From the IMG/VR virus record IMGVR_UViG_3300006916_000371, positions 1 to 24,302 of that record: a stretch of 24,302 nucleotides of DNA. One strand, written 5' to 3'. The stretch comes from a virus. The notes below the pieces were generated by a model that was given only the letters and a program-made list of their open reading frames with translations, was not told the DNA's origin and did not search any database. The position numbers and the translations under genes were made by a program. Positions 15,734-21,734 of this stretch are shown here, piece after piece; within the stretch, counting starts at the first letter, position 1, and every line of letters starts with the position of its first letter.

Positions 15734-15931
15734 CTACTTATTCAAGCGATAGCGGGAGTAGCGGACCCCGTTGGGATCGGTATGCATCTCAGTGTTGATG
15801 TAGTGACCAGCCTTACGCAGCTCGCGGATAACCACAGGGAGGTGGTCAATCTGGTAGTGCATGCTGGCCTCGCGCTTGGAGATAGGGCCATGCTTCATCA
15901 AGTGACTAAGCACTTTCGTTGTCTGTGTCAT
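15734..15931 (-). CDS. Small helix-turn-helix protein, 65 residues
   Basis: Likely DNA-binding. The start at 15931 (MTQTTKVLSHLMKHG) has an AAGGAAAGGA ribosome site; an earlier in-frame Met lies inside the amidase gene. The layout is a winged helix: VLSHLMKHGPISKREASMHY, then IDHLPVVIRELRKAGH, then a wing HTDPNG..YSRYRLNK. This 'vl.hL..G.is..eA...y.i..l...i.eLR..G..I' pattern matches a short phage HTH domain I know as HTH_39. It may control phage or host genes, or act at replication origins. It is not an obvious CI or Cro repressor. It overlaps the amidase gene by 26 bases. Confidence 0.8.
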   Translation of the reverse strand: MTQTTKVLSHLMKHGPISKREASMHYQIDHLPVVIRELRKAGHYINTEMHTDPNGVRYSRYRLNK

Positions 15932-16361
15932 TGTTTGTGTCCTTTCCTTGAGATAACCACGCGCCAACGTCGAAGGTGGGGCATGACTTATTACTGGTTA
16001 GATCGCGGTGACCTACGATATCCTCAATGGGATGCTCGTCCTTGAGACGCTCGATCAGCTCTTTCAGGGACTTGTACTGAGCCTCGGTGAAGTTCCTCTC
16101 GTCGTTACCATCCGCACCCTTGCCGCCGATCAGGCATATGCCCAAGCTGTGCCGGTTGTAGCCGTAAGCATGAGCGCCTTGCTGATGCACTGGGCGACCG
16201 TTCTCGACTGTACCATCGCGCTTGATCACGTAGTGGTAGCCGATGTCCAGCCATCCGTTAGCCCGGTGCCAGCGTCTGATCGTACTGGTGCCAATGTCCA
16301 TCTCAGGCGGTGTCCACGAGCAGTGAATAACCAGCATGTTAATCTTGCGGGAGTTACTCAT
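15906..16361 (-). CDS. N-acetylmuramoyl-L-alanine amidase (T7 lysozyme, gp3.5-like)
   Basis: Cleaves the amide bond between muramic acid and L-alanine in peptidoglycan; in T7 it also binds and inhibits the phage RNAP. With the start at 16361 the length is 151 residues, the same as T7 gp3.5. Zinc ligands are H13, H118 and C127; the catalytic Tyr is Y42 in GYHYVI, and K125 in NKSCPTF matches the T7 catalytic Lys. The N-terminal MSNSRKINMLVIHCSWT fits the family. The start overlaps the stop of the endonuclease gene as ATGA with no strong ribosome site, so coupled translation is likely. No signal peptide, so a holin is needed for export. Confidence 0.96.
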   Translation of the reverse strand: MSNSRKINMLVIHCSWTPPEMDIGTSTIRRWHRANGWLDIGYHYVIKRDGTVENGRPVHQQGAHAYGYNRHSLGICLIGGKGADGNDERNFTEAQYKSLKELIERLKDEHPIEDIVGHRDLTSNKSCPTFDVGAWLSQGKDTNNDTDNESA

Positions 16362-16807
16362 GGTAACCACGCCAGCTTCTGGACGTAGGCTTTGGAGGCG
16401 CGTGTAGTCTCGCTGTCCTCTGTTAACCATTCATCAGGAATATCCTTGTGAGCATACTTGAAGCCATGCTTCTCACTCCAAAGACCATAGGAAGTCTTAC
16501 TCGCCTTGTTGAGTAGTTGACGCGAGTTAGCGAAGACGAACCTCAAGTCGATTTGCGGATGCTCTTCACGCAGCCTCAAGTGCTTGGTTCTGTCGGCGGA
16601 TTGGAACCACCCCTTAACCTCGATCACGATACCGTTGGGAAGAACGAAGTCAGGCCGGAAGCGGGTGTGCCGGTGGATAAGATACTTAACCGTGCCGGGT
16701 TCATAGGCAAAGGCCATCTTTCGGGCCTCAAGAGACGACGCAATGCGTTCCTCGAAGCCCGACCGATAACCTAGCGATGTCATCACAGTCTTGTTCTTAG
16801 ACGGCAT
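16358..16807 (-). CDS. Endonuclease I, Holliday junction resolvase (T7 gp3-like)
   Basis: Resolves branched DNA before packaging and degrades host DNA. The start at 16807 (MPSKNKTVMTSLGYRSG) gives 149 residues, the same length as T7 gp3. The PD-(D/E)xK nuclease core is RPDFVLPNGIVIEVKG, with D53, E63 and K65; E20 in SGFEERIA matches the fourth T7 active-site residue. The start comes one base after the SSB stop. The end overlaps the amidase start as ATGA. The order SSB, endonuclease, lysozyme, primase is the same as in T7 (2.5, 3, 3.5, 4). Confidence 0.95.
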   Translation of the reverse strand: MPSKNKTVMTSLGYRSGFEERIASSLEARKMAFAYEPGTVKYLIHRHTRFRPDFVLPNGIVIEVKGWFQSADRTKHLRLREEHPQIDLRFVFANSRQLLNKASKTSYGLWSEKHGFKYAHKDIPDEWLTEDSETTRASKAYVQKLAWLP

Positions 16808-16808
16808 C

Positions 16809-17441
16809 TTAGAAGTCCGGGTCCATAGTGGAACCGCTTTCCTCAGAGCGGTCTGCGAACCCTGAGCTGTTGCCAGCAGGCTCTTCGGGGGCCACGTAGC
16901 CACCCTCAACAACACCGAAGGCACTGGAGCTGCTTCCAAACTCAACCAGCTCGACGATCTGTACAGCCTTGAGGCGGAAGCTTACGCCAGCACCCTTGAC
17001 GGTCTTACTGGTGCCGTACCAAGGGTAAGGCTGATACGCCACAGCTACCTTGGAACCACCGCCTACTCTCGGGCGGTCGCCTTCGATAACTTTACCGGCA
17101 GCATCGACCAGGTCGGGCGTATTATCCCAAGTCTCACCGGTCTTCTTGTTCCGGCCTTCCGCTTTAACCTTGAAGGTGACAAGCCAGTCGCCGGTCAGCT
17201 CTTCGTCTTCGTCCTCTTCGGGTCGGATAGGGGAGCCATCAAAGTCAACCTGCTTGCCCTTCTCATTCCACATGTCACGGGCGGCTGGCATCAGCGAGTC
17301 GTGAACCTTGATAAACTCCTGAGCTTCTTCCTCAGTAAGACGGAAGGTAACCTTGTAGTCACCGTACTCAGGGTCTTCCCGGTGCAGGTGAGGGTACACG
17401 GCGGTATGTACGCCGGTCGTATGGATTGGATATTTAGCCAT
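16809..17441 (-). CDS. Single-stranded DNA-binding protein (T7 gp2.5-like)
   Basis: Coats ssDNA and links polymerase and primase-helicase. 210 residues against 232 in T7. The OB-fold region holds YPHLHREDPEYGDYKVTFRL near the N-terminus and VAVAYQPYPWYGTSKTVKGAG further on (about residues 130-150), followed by GVSFRLKAVQIVELVEFG. The C-terminal tail is acidic, serine-rich and ends MDPDF: the terminal aromatic residue after an acidic stretch is the hallmark needed for replisome contacts in T7. An internal acidic insert (PEEDEDEELTGD) is also seen. The start shares a base with the upstream stop (TAATG). Confidence 0.94.
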   Translation of the reverse strand: MAKYPIHTTGVHTAVYPHLHREDPEYGDYKVTFRLTEEEAQEFIKVHDSLMPAARDMWNEKGKQVDFDGSPIRPEEDEDEELTGDWLVTFKVKAEGRNKKTGETWDNTPDLVDAAGKVIEGDRPRVGGGSKVAVAYQPYPWYGTSKTVKGAGVSFRLKAVQIVELVEFGSSSSAFGVVEGGYVAPEEPAGNSSGFADRSEESGSTMDPDF

Positions 17442-17623
17442 TAGTAGTCTCCGTGTTGGTAATCAGTAGTTTCCCAGCCCCGTTGTTCCATCTCCGCGAG
17501 AAGGTCCAGAGGAAGGGGCAAGCCTGCTCGACGCCATTCGCTGGCCGACAGGCTAAGTTGAGCATTGGTCAGCGTCTGGTAATCGACAGGGGGATAGAGT
17601 TCGGTGTGATCCACAGTTCTCAT
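17441..17623 (-). CDS. Hypothetical early/middle phage protein, 60 residues
   Basis: Not recognised. The product is helical with a proline break: TNAQLSLSASEWRRAGLPLP then LDLLAEMEQRGWETTDY. The start overlaps the previous stop as ATGA and the stop overlaps the SSB start as TAATG, so it is locked between two genes in a coupled chain. No membrane segment or cysteine motif. Part of the first transcript from the tandem promoters. Confidence 0.65.
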   Translation of the reverse strand: MRTVDHTELYPPVDYQTLTNAQLSLSASEWRRAGLPLPLDLLAEMEQRGWETTDYQHGDY

Positions 17624-17886
17624 TTGAGTTCTCCATGCACGTAATCACGGAGCGCCCACGCTTCGGGGCTGTCCGCATTCCACGCGCTGTTAAGAAGGTT
17701 GTTGGTCTTGGCAACGGTCTCGGAAATCGGTAGTCCGAGAGCGTCCATGGTTACCACCGCAGCAGCAACTAAGGCATGAACCTGCGTCTCTGCTGGCAAA
17801 TGCTGGACCGAAGACACGACTGTCATAGCCGCACCCGCTGCCTCAGCAACGCCGTGGTTGTTAAAGTTATCAGGGTTGAAGGGCAT
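17620..17886 (-). CDS. Hypothetical phage protein, 88 residues, first gene after tandem promoters
   Basis: Not recognised. The N-terminal half is rich in alanine and valine (GVAEAAGAAMTVVSSVQHLP, HALVAAAVVTMDALGLP) and is helical; it is not hydrophobic enough for a confident membrane segment. The C-terminal part reads NLLNSAWNADSPEAWALRDY. A GAGAGG ribosome site lies close to the ATG. As the first gene read from the two phage promoters at 17902-17953 it should be strongly expressed. T7 has small regulatory genes (1.1 and following) at the matching place after gene 1, but no sequence likeness is visible. Confidence 0.65.
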   Translation of the reverse strand: MPFNPDNFNNHGVAEAAGAAMTVVSSVQHLPAETQVHALVAAAVVTMDALGLPISETVAKTNNLLNSAWNADSPEAWALRDYVHGELK

Positions 17887-17901
17887 AGGGCCTCTCTTTC
17901 A

Positions 17902-17923
17902 GTCTCTCTTATGGTGGTGGTTT
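17902..17923 (-). promoter_or_regulatory. Phage RNAP promoter, tandem copy 1
   Basis: The minus strand reads AAACCACCACCATAAGAGAG followed by AC. It is identical to the copy 30 bases upstream (17932) except for the one N position in ACCACCNTAAGAGAGAC. By analogy with T7 the start would be the G after TAA, at 17908, leaving a leader of about 20 bases before the 88-residue gene. It lies in the non-coding gap after the RNAP gene, where T7 also has its first phage promoters. Confidence 0.85.
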
Positions 17924-17931
17924 CTGATAGC

Positions 17932-17953
17932 GTCTCTCTTAGGGTGGTGGTTT
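17932..17953 (-). promoter_or_regulatory. Phage RNAP promoter, tandem copy 2
   Basis: The minus strand reads AAACCACCACCCTAAGAGAG followed by AC, 30 bases upstream of copy 1. The preceding CAG is also shared. The predicted start is the G at 17938. It lies just after the RNAP stop and a small 5-bp hairpin (17960-17974, no T tract). Two exact-core copies in a 90-base gap are very unlikely by chance. Confidence 0.85.
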
Positions 17954-17976
17954 CTGGGTGCGGCATCGCGCCGCTG

Positions 17977-20430
17977 TTAGGCAAAGAAGAAGGACGAGTC
18001 CTGCACCAAGCTCAGATCTAGGTTACCTGGTTCAGGGAGTTCTTCCAGTTCAGTCTGGTTGTAGTCATCGAGCTGGCTGTAGATGTTCTCCCGGAAGGTC
18101 TCGAGGACCGGCTGAGAGTACATCTCGACAAAAGTCATACGCAGTACGGTGTTGAGCATGGGGACGTCGGCTGCGTGGCAACCATAGCTGTCATGGACAA
18201 CGTGAATGCTCACCTCGCCCTCGATGTTAGCGTCCATCAGGTTCACCGTCTTCATCAGGTGAGCAGCGTCCATGCTGTGCACCCAGTTAGGGGCGATCCC
18301 GTTCTGCATACGCTTGAGATCCACCTTGTCAGTGTCCTCGGCCAGCGTCAGGCGGATCATGCTGCCTGCCAGAGCTGTATCGACTCGACGTTTGTGAATG
18401 CTCCGATAGTCCTGCATAACAGGAAGACCAACCGGCGTGATCCAGTGGACAGGGAGTCCTTCGCTAGCAACCAGCGATGCAGCACCCATGAACCAGTCCA
18501 TCAACTCACGGGCCTTGATCACGGTGTCACCCGTCGCCTGCCAGAGGATCTCTCCCAGGTAACCCGCAGCTTTCCAGCCTTCATCACCGAAGGGGTAGTC
18601 ATCCTCTCGCTGCCAGTCATTGATGGTGTCCTCGATGATCTGCTGACGGAAGCCAAACTTGGTGGCACCGTAGGCCAGCGTCATCACCGGACGCTTGCAC
18701 ACCTTGCGGGTGATGTTTCCCTGCCAGCCCTTGGCGTACTCATGGCCAGCCGCAGCGTCACGGTCAACGATGGCGTTCACCTTGTCAGCTACGATACGGT
18801 AGATATCCGAGGGCACATCCGAAGGGATCATGTTAACCGCAGCACCACCTACTTCATCGCGAAGAGCGGCGCTGAGGTTCTGCAGGCCGTTGCATGAGCC
18901 ATCCAGAGCCACCGGAAGATGACTGTAGAACTCCTCATCTGCGTCACAAGCAGCACAGAAAGCTGCCCACTCATAGCAGAATGCGAGGAACAACCATGCA
19001 CCCTTACCACCGTCGGCTTCAGTCCACCAGCGGTTAGCATAAGGATCGTTGGCACACTCGATGATCTGGGCCTCGTGATCTAGGACCCACTGGATCCGGT
19101 CTTCAAGCGAGACCTTGTCATAGCCAAACACGTTGGCTCCATGAACAGCCAGCCATGCGCCGCCGTCTTCTCCTAGGGGTTTGCCTTCAGAGAACTCGAG
19201 GAGACCCTTGGCCAGTCCATTCCCCTGTGGGTTGAGGAACAAGGGTACTGCATACACGCGACCCCGGAAGTCCATCTGATGAGGGAACCAGATTGCCTCA
19301 CGATCAGCAAACATATGGGCAACCTGAAGGGTGCGTGTTGTGCTGAGGCGCTTGGACATGATCCGGCGGTTCTCATTGTGGATTGATGCGGCATCCTTAC
19401 GCCACGCCTTACGAGCTGTCTCGTTGGTCTCGATGTCAGACGGCTTAGGGGGTAGCTCAATGTGATCATGGGGAGGCAGCTCGCCTACCTCAGCGTTGGC
19501 TTCGTACATAGCCTGAGCCACCTCGAGAACCTTGGTATTCACACGCCACGCAGTCTCCTGCACCGTGTTGAGAGCTTGGTAAACCTCAGGCATATCATAG
19601 TTGGCCAAGTCAGACAGGTAGTTGCGGTTGTACACCTTGATCATAGGCACTCGAGACGCGCCGGTCTCCCAGTAGCCACCATCATAAGGCTTGGTCCAAG
19701 GCTTGGGCGGAATGATCGTCGGCAGGTAAACCGGGGACAACATCATGGCCCGGTCGTGAGCCTTCTCGAGCAGCTCAATGCCAGCGTCAGTCAGCTTGCA
19801 GTACACCTCCTCCTTCGAGGTGCCTACGTTAGCACGACCAACCGTCACGAATCCCGTTGAGGCAATCAGCAGGTCGATCATCTTGGTACCGACCCGCATC
19901 TTCTCAGGCTGGGTCCATGAGCGCCAGGTTACTTCGGTCCTGTTCATAACTGTCAGCAAGGCAGCTCGCTTGTGCTTTTGATTGCTCGTCCGGCGGTCCA
20001 GTTGGTACTTCTGGTGACGGTAAAGCTTGCCTTCTTCCTTCTTGAAGTGGCTGAAGCGTCGCTCGTCCTCGATGTTCGCACCAATGGCGATGGCTAGCCG
20101 CTGCATGTTGAAGCGTTGGCCCCCATCAAGGATGGTCTTGAGTGCAATGAAGCAGACAACGTCAGGGGTGCTGCCCATCATAACCTTGGCGGCTTGGTTG
20201 TTACGACCGGCCTTGCCTGTCTTGACCTCGTCCAGCCATCTCTCGGTGGCCGCAACGAATGGCTCCAAGAGTGACCGGATGACAGCTTGTGCGCCTTCCG
20301 TCGTACTCAGTCGGCCCTTCTCGGTGGCCTTGTGGAGTTTGCTCTCTGCAATCTCTCTGCCCCAGCCCCTCATGTGAGCTTCAAGGTCAAGTTGTTCGTT
20401 CAGTTCGCTCTCGGTGATGACTCTCTGCAT
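17977..20430 (-). CDS. Single-subunit DNA-directed RNA polymerase (T7 gp1-like)
   Basis: Transcribes the phage genome from phage promoters. 817 residues against 883 in T7. The start at 20430 (MQRVITESEL) has TTAGGAG seven bases before it; a Met seven codons earlier (20451) lacks a proper ribosome site. Motif A is VALDGSCNGLQ (D510), motif B KRPVMTLAYGATKFGFRQQ (K579, Y587), motif C HDSYG (D747); Lys-Tyr spacing is the same as T7 K631/Y639. The end is SSFFFA, the counterpart of the T7 'FAFA foot' near the active site. The segment HKRRVDTALAGSMIRLTLAE corresponds to the promoter-specificity loop. A phage-type promoter lies just upstream at 20458, suggesting self-activation. Confidence 0.98.
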   Translation of the reverse strand: MQRVITESELNEQLDLEAHMRGWGREIAESKLHKATEKGRLSTTEGAQAVIRSLLEPFVAATERWLDEVKTGKAGRNNQAAKVMMGSTPDVVCFIALKTILDGGQRFNMQRLAIAIGANIEDERRFSHFKKEEGKLYRHQKYQLDRRTSNQKHKRAALLTVMNRTEVTWRSWTQPEKMRVGTKMIDLLIASTGFVTVGRANVGTSKEEVYCKLTDAGIELLEKAHDRAMMLSPVYLPTIIPPKPWTKPYDGGYWETGASRVPMIKVYNRNYLSDLANYDMPEVYQALNTVQETAWRVNTKVLEVAQAMYEANAEVGELPPHDHIELPPKPSDIETNETARKAWRKDAASIHNENRRIMSKRLSTTRTLQVAHMFADREAIWFPHQMDFRGRVYAVPLFLNPQGNGLAKGLLEFSEGKPLGEDGGAWLAVHGANVFGYDKVSLEDRIQWVLDHEAQIIECANDPYANRWWTEADGGKGAWLFLAFCYEWAAFCAACDADEEFYSHLPVALDGSCNGLQNLSAALRDEVGGAAVNMIPSDVPSDIYRIVADKVNAIVDRDAAAGHEYAKGWQGNITRKVCKRPVMTLAYGATKFGFRQQIIEDTINDWQREDDYPFGDEGWKAAGYLGEILWQATGDTVIKARELMDWFMGAASLVASEGLPVHWITPVGLPVMQDYRSIHKRRVDTALAGSMIRLTLAEDTDKVDLKRMQNGIAPNWVHSMDAAHLMKTVNLMDANIEGEVSIHVVHDSYGCHAADVPMLNTVLRMTFVEMYSQPVLETFRENIYSQLDDYNQTELEELPEPGNLDLSLVQDSSFFFA

Positions 20431-20457
20431 CCTGTATCTCCTAATGCCCATCCTCGG

Positions 20458-20480
20458 GTCTCTCTTAAGGTGGTGGTGTT
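20458..20480 (-). promoter_or_regulatory. Phage RNAP promoter upstream of the RNAP gene
   Basis: The minus strand contains CACCACCTTAAGAGAGAC, matching the tandem copies at 17902 and 17932 in all fixed positions of ACCACCNTAAGAGAGAC. The predicted start is G at 20464, giving a leader of about 34 bases with the RNAP ribosome site in it. It lies just after the stop of the ArfA-like gene, which shares its first base. Self-transcription of the RNAP is the obvious inference. Confidence 0.82.
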
Positions 20481-20620
20481 TAATCTTGGTCAGCCTTAGG
20501 CGCTCTCCCTTTGCGGGTGTAACTGCCCCGGCCTTTCTTCTTTCGTTCCACTCGTTTGCGGAACTGAGCGGAGCGCAGCGACATCGCGTAGTAGTTCCGG
20601 CGGTCCTTCTTCTTGTGCAT
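20480..20620 (-). CDS. arfA-like: ArfA-like alternative ribosome-rescue protein, 46 residues
   Basis: Small basic protein encoded in another frame over the last part of the integrase gene, running 16 bases past it. It begins MHKKKDRRNYYAMSLRSAQF. The core is F-R-x-R-V-E-x-x-K-K-G-x-G-S-Y-x-R-K-G at residues 20-38, which matches the E. coli ArfA stretch starting at its F25, including the KGKGS-type motif that lies in the empty mRNA channel and the tail that recruits RF2. ArfA frees ribosomes stalled on mRNA lacking a stop codon, as a backup to tmRNA. The product ends soon after the core, so it lacks the hydrophobic C-terminus that makes full-length ArfA unstable. A GGAG ribosome site sits about 8 bases before the ATG. 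A promoter and the RNAP gene follow. Identity is by motif recall, without search. Confidence 0.8.
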   Translation of the reverse strand: MHKKKDRRNYYAMSLRSAQFRKRVERKKKGRGSYTRKGRAPKADQD

Positions 20621-21626
20621 TCTGTTTCTCCAAAGCAGACAGGCCAGCGCTAAGTGTATCAGGCACGAGGTGAGCGTAGCGCATGGTCATCTTGATGTCG
20701 GTATGGCCCAGCCAATTCTGGACCAGAACTATGTTGCCAGTAGCCTGAAGCAGGCGGGTGGCGCAGTCATGGCGGCAGGCATACGAGACAAAGTCCGGGT
20801 CGTCCATTAGCCCCAGCTCCTCCCGGATAGCGTTCCACTTCTTGGTGCGGGCGGCGGTGTTGCTGAATGCGAAGGGCCGCTCGTTGAGGGTCTGCCTAGT
20901 GAAGGCTGCAAGTGCACGCTGGGTCAGCGGTACTGTCCGGGGCCGGTCTGTCTTGGTCTTCCAGATACGGACTGACCCTGATTCCAGGTTAATATCCCTA
21001 GTCTCGATTTGGTCCAGCTCGGATGGACGCATCCCCGTATCAAGCAGGATGGTGAAATAGTCAGACCACTTCTGATCTCCCCGGGTTGACCAGTAGGACA
21101 CGATCAGAGACCGCTCTTCTGGTGTGAAGTAGCGGACCCGGTGTGCTGTCTCCTTCAGGTAGGAAATCTTGGGCTTGATGTCCAGCGTCCCCCGGTCTAC
21201 TGCATGGGACAGAACCTTGTTGATACTGGTAAGCCGTCGGTTGATCGTGCTTGAGGTGTGACCTTTGGCCCTCCATGTCGAGACCAGTGCATCGATCTGC
21301 TCGACACCAACGTCCTTGAGTGGAGTGGCAGGGCCTAGTGCGTCCTGAATGATCGACGCGTTGCTGCGTGCCACGGTCTCGCTGCGGGTGCCATCCCAGA
21401 ACCGCTCGAAGGTCTTGTGATAGGCTTCTGCTAGTGTCTCCTCGTCAGCAGTAGCTGTCATCGGGGATGGGTCCCGTCCTTCAGCCAGTGCTGCCCTGAT
21501 CTGCCACTCCCGGGCCTGAGCCTCGATCTTCGAGCCGGTAAATTGCTCACGATAGCGTGTCTTGCGGCCTTCACGGGTGACGGAAACGTCGATCTGATAC
21601 CCGCTCCCTCGGTGTCGTATTGTCAT
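20496..21626 (-). CDS. int: Tyrosine recombinase / phage integrase
   Basis: Site-specific recombinase for integrating phage DNA into the host. 376 residues. The N-terminal part (GYQIDVSVTREGRKTRYREQ) is an arm-binding-like beta domain. A core-binding helical domain covers about residues 60-155, with TSSTINRRLTSINKVLSHAV. The catalytic domain has R200 (DTGMRPSELDQ), a KTKTDRPRTVPLT hairpin with the Lys, R285 (YACRHDCATRLL), H308 (WLGHTDIKM) and the nucleophile Y317 (MRYAH). The position three before R285, usually His, is Tyr282. An AGGAGA ribosome site overlaps the stop of the small membrane peptide gene. It stands before the RNAP, the place where integrases are found in some marine T7-like phages. 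No attP or tRNA piece was recognised. Confidence 0.95.
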   Translation of the reverse strand: MTIRHRGSGYQIDVSVTREGRKTRYREQFTGSKIEAQAREWQIRAALAEGRDPSPMTATADEETLAEAYHKTFERFWDGTRSETVARSNASIIQDALGPATPLKDVGVEQIDALVSTWRAKGHTSSTINRRLTSINKVLSHAVDRGTLDIKPKISYLKETAHRVRYFTPEERSLIVSYWSTRGDQKWSDYFTILLDTGMRPSELDQIETRDINLESGSVRIWKTKTDRPRTVPLTQRALAAFTRQTLNERPFAFSNTAARTKKWNAIREELGLMDDPDFVSYACRHDCATRLLQATGNIVLVQNWLGHTDIKMTMRYAHLVPDTLSAGLSALEKQNAQEEGPPELLRDVAALRSVPQTSGTKEERPGQLHPQRESA

Positions 21627-21635
21627 GGTTTTCTC

Positions 21636-21734
21636 CTATTCAAGGTTGCTGGCTACCCATAGCAGCCCGACGTACAACGACAGGTAAATCACAAGCGTCA
21701 ACACGCCCTCGAGAAAGGTCATAAGGTCAAACAT
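21636..21734 (-). CDS. 32-residue single-pass membrane peptide
   Basis: Too short for usual gene finding. The product starts MFDLMTFLEGVLTLVIYLSL and then YVGLLWVASNLE. Residues 7-28 form one continuous hydrophobic segment with few charges (an acidic residue before it and one at the end). It is preceded by an AAGGAGA ribosome site and its ATG shares a base with the methyltransferase stop (TAATG). Its own stop lies inside the AGGAGA ribosome site of the integrase. This chain of signals argues for a translated gene. Small membrane peptides of early phage regions can act as holin-like, superinfection or host-membrane factors; which applies here is unknown. Confidence 0.72.
   Translation of the reverse strand: MFDLMTFLEGVLTLVIYLSLYVGLLWVASNLE

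Noticed and set aside
17960-17974. Hairpin after the RNAP stop as a terminator
   Set aside because: The stem is only 5 bp and no T tract follows on the minus strand; at most a processing or stability hairpin.
20431-20451. Upstream Met start for RNAP
   Set aside because: The Met at 20451 has no usable ribosome site, whereas the one at 20430 has TTAGGAG at good distance and fits the promoter leader.
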